NCBI GenBank assembly: GCA_938050045.1
Contig: CALLJS010000010.1
Coordinates: forward strand, 124,001-188,000
DNA length: 64,000 bases
DNA from: an uncultured Sphingomonadaceae bacterium
GTDB lineage: Bacteria > Pseudomonadota > Alphaproteobacteria > Sphingomonadales > Sphingomonadaceae
Direction: 5' to 3'
Of the stretch, positions 54,819 through 62,276 are shown one piece after another. The notes beneath the pieces were generated by a model. The model worked only from the letters and a program-made list of their open reading frames with translations, was not told where the DNA came from and ran no database searches. Positions within the stretch are counted from its first letter, which is position 1. Each line of letters starts with the position of its first letter. The translations under genes and the position numbers were made by a program.

Positions 54819-54848
54819 ATGCGCCATAACCATATATATGCAAAATAA
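54819..54848 (+). CDS. candidate 9-codon leader ORF before ppx
   Basis: An ATG at 54819 has the strongest ribosome binding site here, AGAGGG with eight bases of spacing. It encodes MRHNHIYAK and stops at TAA 54846-54848, so it overlaps the ppx start at 54838 in another frame. It could couple ppx translation to a leader peptide. This is a prediction from spacing only. Confidence 0.35.
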   Translation: MRHNHIYAK

Positions 54849-56313
54849 AAGCTATCGATCAGCCGTTATTGATATTGGCTCTAATTCGGTGCGATTGGTG
54901 GTTTATGCAGGTCATAGCCGCATACCATCGACCATTTTTAATGAAAAAATATTGGCTGGATTGGGCAGCGAGCTTGCGACGACGGGCAATATAGGGGCTG
55001 AAAATTTCGCTCAAGCCATAGAGGCACTCAAACGTTTCAGCTTATTGTGCAACGAATTACAAGTATCCGATATCAATATCATTGCAACCGCTGCGGTCAG
55101 AGACGCGCATAATGGTGCGCAATTTGTGAAAGCCGCTAGAGACATTGGTCTGGAAATAAAAATTATTGATGGGCAGCAAGAAGCCCAATATTCTGCCCTT
55201 GGTGTGATGTCTGCATTCCCAGGCTATAATGGCGTGATGGCAGATCTTGGCGGCGGCAGTTTAGAGCTGGCGCACATTATGGATAGCAAAATTGTGCAAA
55301 AGATAAGCATACCAATGGGGGTTTTGCGCGTTCAGCAATGGTATGAGCAAGGCTATGACAGTCTATTTTCTAAATTTCAAAAATTTGCCGATACGCTGGG
55401 TTGGAATGATGTCCATGATTGCGAGAATCTTTTTCTGGTCGGTGGCTCTTGGCGCGCTCTGGCCCATATTGATAGGGACGCGATAAATTATCCTTTGCGC
55501 GTGATAGATCATTATAAAGTTGATATAGAACGCTCGCGCGCAATGGATATATTGCTTGAAACCAGCGGCGGTGAAAATATAAATAAATCATTGGGTATAG
55601 CATCATCGCGCATCAAAACTCTGCCGCAAGCGGCGGCTTTAATGCGTTGTGTTTCAGAATTTTTTCAACCCAAATCTATCTATATATCTGCTTTTGGTTT
55701 GCGCGAGGGTATATTATTTTCAAAACTCGATGCAGCAACGCAATCCTTAGACCCATTGTTGATAGGAACGCGCGAATTTTCGAGAACGCAGCGGCGTTTC
55801 CATGGTGAAAAAAGCGATGTTAATTTATGGTTAGCCGATATTTTCCAAGATGATGATGCCAAAATGAAGCGCATAAGAGAGGCATTTTGCAATTTAGGGG
55901 ATGTGGCATGGCGCGCTAATCCTGATTTTAGAGCGGAATGGGGTGTTGATATTGGATTACATGGTAATTGGGCCAGTATCAGCGGCTCTGGCCGTGATAT
56001 ATTAGGGCAAGCATTGTTTAGCTGCTTTGGTGGCGGTTCTAATATCTATCCTAATGGTGGCGCGTTGGCCAGCGCAGAGGCTATGCAGCGCGCCATAGCT
56101 TGGGGACTAACAGTAAGATTAGCCCAGAGATTAAGCGCAGGACGCCAAGGATTATTGTCGCGAACAAAAATCAGGTTGATGGGCGATGAAAATAAAGTCT
56201 TACAGCTACTCATTGAAAGCGATTATAGAGATATTTGCGGCGAATCGGTCACTAAGAGATTAAGGCAATTGGCCGATTTTATGGGCTATGAAAATGATAT
56301 AATTTTTATTTAA
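54838..56313 (+). CDS. ppx: exopolyphosphatase / guanosine pentaphosphatase (Ppx/GppA)
   Basis: Ppx removes phosphate from polyphosphate ends and its relatives hydrolyse pppGpp. From ATG 54838 it has 491 residues. The ASKHA-fold motifs are VIDIGSNSVRLVVY at the N-terminus, TAAVRDAHN and ADLGGGSLELAHI, with a C-terminal extension starting near DLHLWLAD-type segments (residues 320 on). The frame opens at TTG 54814, whose spacing to AGAGGG is only three bases. A nine-codon leader ORF overlaps the start. It lies after ppk1, the enzyme it counteracts. Confidence 0.93.
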   Translation: MQNKSYRSAVIDIGSNSVRLVVYAGHSRIPSTIFNEKILAGLGSELATTGNIGAENFAQAIEALKRFSLLCNELQVSDINIIATAAVRDAHNGAQFVKAARDIGLEIKIIDGQQEAQYSALGVMSAFPGYNGVMADLGGGSLELAHIMDSKIVQKISIPMGVLRVQQWYEQGYDSLFSKFQKFADTLGWNDVHDCENLFLVGGSWRALAHIDRDAINYPLRVIDHYKVDIERSRAMDILLETSGGENINKSLGIASSRIKTLPQAAALMRCVSEFFQPKSIYISAFGLREGILFSKLDAATQSLDPLLIGTREFSRTQRRFHGEKSDVNLWLADIFQDDDAKMKRIREAFCNLGDVAWRANPDFRAEWGVDIGLHGNWASISGSGRDILGQALFSCFGGGSNIYPNGGALASAEAMQRAIAWGLTVRLAQRLSAGRQGLLSRTKIRLMGDENKVLQLLIESDYRDICGESVTKRLRQLADFMGYENDIIFI

Positions 56314-56636
56314 CCACAGTCTATTTTGGTGATGATATAATTTGAGTCATAAGCAATAGTGACACGGTTCATGCGGTAATCTGTTGTGAGCGCAGCACCA
56401 GGAGGAGCCCAGCGCATTATCTTTGCCCCTGTCACAGACAGGATTGTTTTCGCTAATTCGGCATCTGCTTTTTGACCTATATATATGTTGGTTGGTTTGG
56501 CATCGCAGACAAAACCGCCAGCTTCAATGATTGAAACTTTATCCACGGTTATCGGGCTGGATTTTGGTGGTTCATTATTGTTTGCACTGCAAGCCAGTAG
56601 CGGCATAAAAACAAAGGGAAATAGTGGTTTAATCAT
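56310..56636 (-). CDS. I78-type peptidase inhibitor-like lipoprotein
   Basis: From ATG 56636 it has 108 residues. It starts with a lipoprotein signal (LFPFVFMPLLACSANN, lipobox LLAC). The mature part matches the I78 inhibitor pattern: GGFVCDAKPTNIYIGQ, then IMRWAPPGAALTTDYRMNR and IITKIDCG, with two cysteines that could form one disulfide. I78 proteins are small elastase-inhibitor-like proteins. The target protease is unknown. It overlaps rnd by eight bases and converges on ppx with a four-base overlap. Confidence 0.78.
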   Translation of the reverse strand: MIKPLFPFVFMPLLACSANNNEPPKSSPITVDKVSIIEAGGFVCDAKPTNIYIGQKADAELAKTILSVTGAKIMRWAPPGAALTTDYRMNRVTIAYDSNYIITKIDCG

Positions 56637-57855
56637 TAGCGACAACCTCATTTTCTGATCCAATTTCTGGTGCTTCAATAGATGTCTCATCATTATCCGT
56701 TGTGGTGATTTTTAATTTGCCATTGACCACTGCAAAGGCAACGCGCCCTTCTACTAAGTCTAGCGCATCTTTGCCAAATTGTTCAAACCGCCATCCTTTT
56801 AAGAGGTTTAATCCTTCGCGCTCGCCAGAAGCCAACTGCTCTAATTCATCGGCTTTGGTGATTAATCGCGAAGCAACATTAATTTCGCGCGACCGAATTT
56901 TAAGCAATAATTTAAGCAAATCAGCTACTAAGCTAGCATCGCGGCCATTGCCGCCAGAACGTTTTTTCTCGGGCATATCTTCTTTGGTTAGGGCTTTGCT
57001 CTCCTCTATCGCATGCATTAGGCGCGCCCCAATATCATTGCTGTTCCAAGAGGCGGATAAACCTCTTACGCGGCCTAAATCGCTTTGTTTTTTTGGGGGA
57101 TGAACCGCTATATCGGCCAATGCGTCATCCTTTATCACACGTCCGCGCGGGATATTTTTACGCTGCGCCTCTCTCTCTCGCCAAGCAGCAAGAGCCTTAA
57201 CGCGGCCCAACACATCGGGCGCGCGTGATCGTACTTTGACCTTTTTCCACATAAGGTCAGGATCATTGATATATTGATTGGCATTGGATAGCTTTTCCAT
57301 TTCATCATTCAGCCATCGGCCGCGCCCTGTTTCTTGCAGCTTTTCAAGCATCATTGGGAATAATTTGGACAAATGGGTTACGTCGGCAATGGCATAATCA
57401 ATCTGGCGTTTGTCCAATGGTCTGCGCGACCAATCGGTGAAACGCGCCCCTTTATCGATTTGAATATTGAGCCATATATCGACCAAATTACTATATCCGA
57501 TTTGCTCGCCTTGCCCCAAAGCCATAGCGGCGATTTGCGTGTCAAATATAGGTTGTGGTGTTTTGCCCGTCATATTGACGAAAATTTCTATATCTTGGCC
57601 TGCCGCATGAAAAATCTTTAGCACGTCATGATTATCGGTTAATAAGTTGAGCATTGGCGTTAAATCTATGCCCTCGGCCATTGGGTCTATCGCTGCTGCC
57701 TCTTTATCATTGGCGATTTGTATCAAGCAAAGCTCTGAATAATATGTATTCTCTCTCATAAATTCGGTGTCGACCGTGATATAAGACGAGGTTGAAAGAC
57801 GCTGGCAAAATGATGCCAAAGTTGCGCTATCGGTAATTAAAGGATTAATCTGCAT
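56629..57855 (-). CDS. rnd: ribonuclease D
   Basis: RNase D is a 3'-5' exonuclease that matures tRNA and other small RNAs. From ATG 57855 it has 408 residues. DEDD catalytic motifs are VDTEFMRENTYYSELCL, FHAAGQDIEIFV and IDYAIADVTHLSKLF. An HRDC domain covers about residues 210-290 (LAAWREREAQRKNIPRGRVI). The AAGGG ribosome binding site is eight bases upstream. It shares its 5' region with aspS on the other strand and overlaps the I78 gene. Confidence 0.95.
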   Translation of the reverse strand: MQINPLITDSATLASFCQRLSTSSYITVDTEFMRENTYYSELCLIQIANDKEAAAIDPMAEGIDLTPMLNLLTDNHDVLKIFHAAGQDIEIFVNMTGKTPQPIFDTQIAAMALGQGEQIGYSNLVDIWLNIQIDKGARFTDWSRRPLDKRQIDYAIADVTHLSKLFPMMLEKLQETGRGRWLNDEMEKLSNANQYINDPDLMWKKVKVRSRAPDVLGRVKALAAWREREAQRKNIPRGRVIKDDALADIAVHPPKKQSDLGRVRGLSASWNSNDIGARLMHAIEESKALTKEDMPEKKRSGGNGRDASLVADLLKLLLKIRSREINVASRLITKADELEQLASGEREGLNLLKGWRFEQFGKDALDLVEGRVAFAVVNGKLKITTTDNDETSIEAPEIGSENEVVAND

Positions 57856-57959
57856 AGAATCTACCCTTAACACTCATTCTGAACTTGACAAACATTGCCT
57901 GCATCTGTGAAGCGAACGCACAGATTTTTTTAAGCCATTAAATATTGGAATTTTGCGAC

Positions 57960-59744
57960 ATGCACGCTTATCGTTCACATAATTGTTCTGCTCTACGCAT
58001 AGAAAATGTAGGAGATACCGTACGTTTATCGGGTTGGGTACACCGTAAACGCGATCATGGTAATTTGCTCTTTATCGATATGCGCGATCATTTTGGCCTT
58101 ACGCAAATTGTCACCGATGTGGATAGCGATGCCTTTAAATCATTAGAGCATATCCGCAGCGAATCGGTAATATGTATTACGGGTGATGTTGTTGCGCGCG
58201 ATGCAGAGGCCATTAATAGCAATTTGCCAACGGGCGCAATAGAGGTGCGCGCCCGCGACGTCACTATTTTATCAGAGGCAGCCGAATTGCCGATGCCTGT
58301 TGCTGGTGAGCAAGAATATCCCGAAGATATTCGCTTGCGTAACCGCTTTCTCGATTTGCGCCGCGAAAAAGTTCATGCCAATATGATGCTGCGCTCCAAT
58401 GTGATTGCATCTTTGCGTAACCGCATGGTGCAGCAAGGCTTTACCGAATATCAAACCCCCATTTTAACCGCATCATCGCCCGAAGGCGCGCGCGATTATC
58501 TGGTGCCAAGCCGCGTGCATCCAGGGAAATTTTACGCGCTACCCCAAGCCCCGCAAATGTTTAAGCAGCTATTGATGGTGGCAGGATTTGATCGCTATTT
58601 CCAAATAGCCCCTTGTTTTCGCGATGAAGATGCGCGCGCAGACAGAAGCCCCGGTGAATTTTACCAGCTCGATTTGGAGATGAGCTTTGTCACGCAAGAT
58701 GATGTGTTTGCAGCCTTAGAGCCTGTATTAGCAGGCGTATTCGAACAATTTGCCAATGGTAAAACGGTAACGCCATCGGGCGAATTCCCACGCATTCCCT
58801 ATAAAGAGGCGATGCTCAAATATGGCAGCGATAAACCCGATTTGCGCAATCCGATCATCATCAAAGATGTGACCGATCATTTCAAAGGCTCGGGCTTTGG
58901 TTTGTTCGACAAAATCACATCGGGCGGCGGTATTGTCCGCGCTATTCCTGCTCCAGAAGCAGGAAAAAACAGCCGTAAATTCTTTGATGATATGAACGAA
59001 TGGGCGCGCGGCGAGGGCTTTGCTGGGCTTGGCTATATCAATATTAAGGACGGCGTACCCGCTGGCCCTATTGCCAAAAACCATGGCGAAGAAGCAACGA
59101 AGAAATTGCTCGAAGATTTAGGCTGCGGTGCTGATGATGGTATCTTTTTTGCTGCTGGTAAAGAGGGCGATGCGGCGAAATTAGCAGGAGCTGCGAGAAC
59201 CCGCGTTGGTGAGAAATTAGAGATTATCGAACAAGGATGCTTCAAATTTTGTTGGATTGTTGATTTCCCAATGTTTGAATATGATGAAGAGCATAAGAAA
59301 ATTGATTTCTCACACAATCCATTTTCCATGCCGCAAGGTGAAATGGAGGCGCTGGAAAATAAAGACCCGCTGGATATTCTCGCATGGCAATATGATATTG
59401 TCTGTAATGGCGTTGAATTATCGTCGGGTGCTATTCGTAATCACCGTCCTGATATCATGTATAAAGCCTTTGAAATTGCGGGTTATAGCCAAGAAGAGGT
59501 TGATGCCAATTTCTCTGGCATGATTAACGCGCTTAAATTTGGTGCACCGCCGCATGGCGGCAGCGCACCAGGCGTTGATCGCATTGTGATGCTGCTGGCT
59601 GATGAACCTAATATTCGTGAGGTTGTGCTGTTCCCGATGAACCAGCGGGCCGAAGATTTGATGATGGGCGCGCCCAATCATGCAACGGCGGCGCAACTGC
59701 GCGATCTAAACCTGCGGATTATCGAGCCCCCAAAAGGCGGGTGA
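57960..59744 (+). CDS. aspS: aspartyl-tRNA synthetase
   Basis: From ATG 57960 it has 594 residues, typical of a bacterial AspRS. The anticodon-binding OB-fold occupies about the first 110 residues ([20 protein letters not shown]). Class II motifs are visible as [14 protein letters not shown], then [20 protein letters not shown] and, at the end, [24 protein letters not shown] insertion domain lies between. Upstream TTG codons in frame are disfavoured. Whether it also charges tRNA-Asn is not decidable from sequence. The next gene starts two bases after its stop. Confidence 0.97.
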   Translation: MHAYRSHNCSALRIENVGDTVRLSGWVHRKRDHGNLLFIDMRDHFGLTQIVTDVDSDAFKSLEHIRSESVICITGDVVARDAEAINSNLPTGAIEVRARDVTILSEAAELPMPVAGEQEYPEDIRLRNRFLDLRREKVHANMMLRSNVIASLRNRMVQQGFTEYQTPILTASSPEGARDYLVPSRVHPGKFYALPQAPQMFKQLLMVAGFDRYFQIAPCFRDEDARADRSPGEFYQLDLEMSFVTQDDVFAALEPVLAGVFEQFANGKTVTPSGEFPRIPYKEAMLKYGSDKPDLRNPIIIKDVTDHFKGSGFGLFDKITSGGGIVRAIPAPEAGKNSRKFFDDMNEWARGEGFAGLGYINIKDGVPAGPIAKNHGEEATKKLLEDLGCGADDGIFFAAGKEGDAAKLAGAARTRVGEKLEIIEQGCFKFCWIVDFPMFEYDEEHKKIDFSHNPFSMPQGEMEALENKDPLDILAWQYDIVCNGVELSSGAIRNHRPDIMYKAFEIAGYSQEEVDANFSGMINALKFGAPPHGGSAPGVDRIVMLLADEPNIREVVLFPMNQRAEDLMMGAPNHATAAQLRDLNLRIIEPPKGG

Positions 59745-59745
59745 T

Positions 59746-60603
59746 TTGAAACCTATTCAGCATCATTATCAGTCGGATGATACCGATCTATGTTATTTTG
59801 AATGGGGCGATGCAGCGCGTCAAACTATGATATTGCTGCATGCTACGGGGTTTCATGCGCGCTGTTGGGATAGGGTGATTGCTCATTTGGTCGATGACTA
59901 TCATATCATAGCCGTCGATCATCGCGGCCATGGACGCAGCGCTAAACCCAAATCTTTGTCGGATTGGAGCTTGCAAGCCCGCGATATAGCGCGCCTGATA
60001 GAGCATCTTAACATAAAAAATATCATCGGCGTTGGCCATAGCATGGGCGGTAATGTTTTGGTGCAAATTTGCGGTGCGCATGGTGATTATTTTGATAGGC
60101 TGGTGCTGGTTGATCCCACCATCATGGCTGAGTCCATATATCAAAGCCCCGAAGACCCAAGCCAAATTGATGCATCAGCGCACCCTGTTTCGCGGCGGCG
60201 CAATGATTGGCAGTCATCGCAGCACATGTTCGATCATTTCAAGAATCGAATGCCCTATTGTTTGTGGCAAGACGATGTTTTGCGCGATTATTGCGATTAT
60301 GGATTATTGCCCAATGATGCAGCCTATCAATTAGCCTGTCCGCCCATATTAGAAGCCTCGGTTTATTTGGGCTTTAATTGCGTAAATCCCTATCCATCGG
60401 TCGATGCCGTGGCATGCCGCGTCCATATTTTACGCGCACCTGGGCTGCAAGAAGGCGGCGAGATGGACTTTACCATCAGCCCAACATGGGATGGGTTGGT
60501 CAATCGTTTCGCTCATGCGCGCGAGACATATTTGCCCGATTTAACGCATTTTATGCCGATGCAAGCTCCGAAATTGCTGGCCTCATTAATTAAAAAGCCC
60601 TAA
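59746..60603 (+). CDS. alpha/beta hydrolase
   Basis: This 285-residue hydrolase starts at TTG 59746, two bases after the aspS stop, with GGCGGG upstream. Core motifs are LLHATGFHARCWD for the oxyanion hole, VDHRGHGRSAKP, and the nucleophile elbow VGHSMGGNVLV. A late DLTHFMPMQAP supplies the triad His. The substrate is unknown. The tight spacing points to co-transcription with aspS. It might have a different start, since TTG is unusual. Confidence 0.85.
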   Translation: MKPIQHHYQSDDTDLCYFEWGDAARQTMILLHATGFHARCWDRVIAHLVDDYHIIAVDHRGHGRSAKPKSLSDWSLQARDIARLIEHLNIKNIIGVGHSMGGNVLVQICGAHGDYFDRLVLVDPTIMAESIYQSPEDPSQIDASAHPVSRRRNDWQSSQHMFDHFKNRMPYCLWQDDVLRDYCDYGLLPNDAAYQLACPPILEASVYLGFNCVNPYPSVDAVACRVHILRAPGLQEGGEMDFTISPTWDGLVNRFAHARETYLPDLTHFMPMQAPKLLASLIKKP

Positions 60604-60661
60604 ATTTGAAAACAGGGTTAATCGGATAGCGATTATTCAAGAAATAAGCTAAAGTTTCATT

Positions 60662-61432
60662 ATGACATTATTATCCAAATATGAACAAGGCATCCCATTC
60701 GATGGCGATTATGCTAAGGCCTTAAAAAAATTACAAAAGCGTTTGGCTAAATTGCAGGCCTTGCACATCGTGCATGATTGCAAATCGATGATTATATTCC
60801 AAGGATGGGATGCAGCAGGCAAGGGCGGTGCTATTAAACGCATGTGCGCCTTTTGGGACCCGCGCTATTATGAAGTCTATCCCATCTCGGCCCCCACCCA
60901 AGAAGAAAAAGAGAAGCATTTTCTGTGGCGTTTTTGGACTAAATTACCCCGTGCAAAAGAGATAACGGTGCTCGATCGCAGCTATTATGGGCGCGTTCTG
61001 GTGGAGAGAGTAGAAGGATTTGCCAGCGAGAGCGAATGGCGACGCGGTTATGACGAGATTAATGAGTTTGAAGCGCAGCAAATTGATATTGGTACAAAGA
61101 TTATCAAAATTTTCATCCATGTGACACCAAAGGCGCAAGATGAACGTTTGAAAGAACGGTTAGAAAACCCATCAAAACGCTGGAAAATAACCAAGGATGA
61201 TTTCCGTAACCGCGAAAAACGCGAAGCCTATGCGCAGGCGATGGAAGAAATGTTCGTCAATAATGACACGCGCTGGGCGCCTTGGAAAATCATTGATGGT
61301 AATGATAAAAAAGCGGCCCGTTTAGCCATATTAGACTATGTGGCCGATCAACTAGCAGCGCATGTTCCTGCCGATTTCCCTGAAGCAGAAGATGAGCTTT
61401 CTAAAATGGCAGCAGAAGCGTTTGAGCAATAA
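60662..61432 (+). CDS. ppk2: polyphosphate kinase 2 family protein
   Basis: PPK2 enzymes use polyphosphate to phosphorylate nucleotides, or run in reverse. The 256-residue protein contains the Walker A IFQGWDAAGKGGAIKR, the motif near the Walker B ITVLDRSYYGRVLVERVEGF, and a lid-like RWKITKDDFRNREKREAY with the following APWKIIDGNDKKAARLAIL. This is one PPK2 domain; the subclass (nucleoside mono- or diphosphate) is not decidable by eye. It lies 5.9 kb downstream of ppk1 on the same strand. Confidence 0.93.
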   Translation: MTLLSKYEQGIPFDGDYAKALKKLQKRLAKLQALHIVHDCKSMIIFQGWDAAGKGGAIKRMCAFWDPRYYEVYPISAPTQEEKEKHFLWRFWTKLPRAKEITVLDRSYYGRVLVERVEGFASESEWRRGYDEINEFEAQQIDIGTKIIKIFIHVTPKAQDERLKERLENPSKRWKITKDDFRNREKREAYAQAMEEMFVNNDTRWAPWKIIDGNDKKAARLAILDYVADQLAAHVPADFPEAEDELSKMAAEAFEQ

Positions 61433-61525
61433 TTAAAGCTTACAAAAACTATATAATTTAATTTCTCTAACCGCTCAAAAATAATTGCATTAAATCATCT
61501 TCAAAGAGAATTTTGAATATCAATT

Positions 61526-61720
61526 CTACCCGTTGCAAGCACAACCTTTTCCTTTTTTGCAAGCACGGTTTTTGGCTATACAGCTATCCCCGCAGGCTTT
61601 TCCCTTTTTACAGAATTTGCAGCAACTTTGCGCATATAATGGGGAATAGGCGCAAGGCAATAATGTGCTTGATCCTAATAATGCAGTTACAGATAATAAT
61701 GATATTGCGATTTTTTTCAT
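61526..61720 (-). CDS. Cys-rich small exported protein
   Basis: This 64-residue protein starts with a signal peptide (MKKIAISLLSVTALLGSS, then probably cleaved near SPLYAQ). The mature part has a very regular cysteine/lysine pattern, CCKFCKKGKACGDSC and CKKGKGCAC: nine cysteines. It may fold through disulfides or bind metal. A CxxCKKGKACGDSCI pattern is familiar to me from several small proteobacterial proteins, but I cannot name a family or a function. It is next to greB (18-base gap), same strand. Confidence 0.65.
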   Translation of the reverse strand: MKKIAISLLSVTALLGSSTLLPCAYSPLYAQSCCKFCKKGKACGDSCIAKNRACKKGKGCACNG

Positions 61721-61738
61721 CTTAAAAAATTACCACTA

Positions 61739-62212
61739 TTAATAGCTAATTGCAATGACCTCCCACCATTTTGGCCCAGATGGTAAATTGACTTGGCGGA
61801 CATCGCCAACGGCAGCGCGGCGCAAAGAGCGGGCGAGGGGGCTGTTCCATCCAATATGGTTTAAGTCAGCATCGCTCTCATCGTCGCCGACGATTGTCAC
61901 AAATATTTCATTATCCTCTTCATCGGCAAGCGCGACCTGGGCTCCGAAATAGATATGGTCTTTGTCGGGTTGATCGGACGGATCGATAACATTGGCGGTT
62001 TTCATACTTTTAGAGAGCTGGCCTAAACGATAATCGATGGAGCGTAATTTTTGTTTGCCATAGATATAATCGCCATTTTCGCTGCGATCACCATTGCCCG
62101 CAGCCCAACTGACAATCTCAACGACCTTGGGTCGCTCAACGCGAAATAATCGATCATATTCGGTCTTGAGCGCGGCATAGCCTTGCGGCGTGATAGGACG
62201 ATTATGTTTCAT
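61739..62212 (-). CDS. greB: transcription elongation factor GreB
   Basis: GreB rescues backtracked RNA polymerase by stimulating transcript cleavage. The 157-residue protein has a coiled-coil N-terminal domain (ALKTEYDRLFRVERPKVV, then GDRSENGDYIYGKQKLRSID, with the acidic loop between the helices), and a C-terminal FKBP-like domain (GAQVALADEEDNEIF, with SPLARSLRRAAVGDV). The long length and the DRSENGDYIYGK pattern fit GreB rather than GreA. It is followed by the Cys-rich gene. Confidence 0.94.
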   Translation of the reverse strand: MKHNRPITPQGYAALKTEYDRLFRVERPKVVEIVSWAAGNGDRSENGDYIYGKQKLRSIDYRLGQLSKSMKTANVIDPSDQPDKDHIYFGAQVALADEEDNEIFVTIVGDDESDADLNHIGWNSPLARSLRRAAVGDVRQVNLPSGPKWWEVIAISY

Positions 62213-62276
62213 TTATTGGGTTATTTATCTGGCCATTGAATCGGGACATTTCATTCTGATAGTTTTTTTAGCAATA

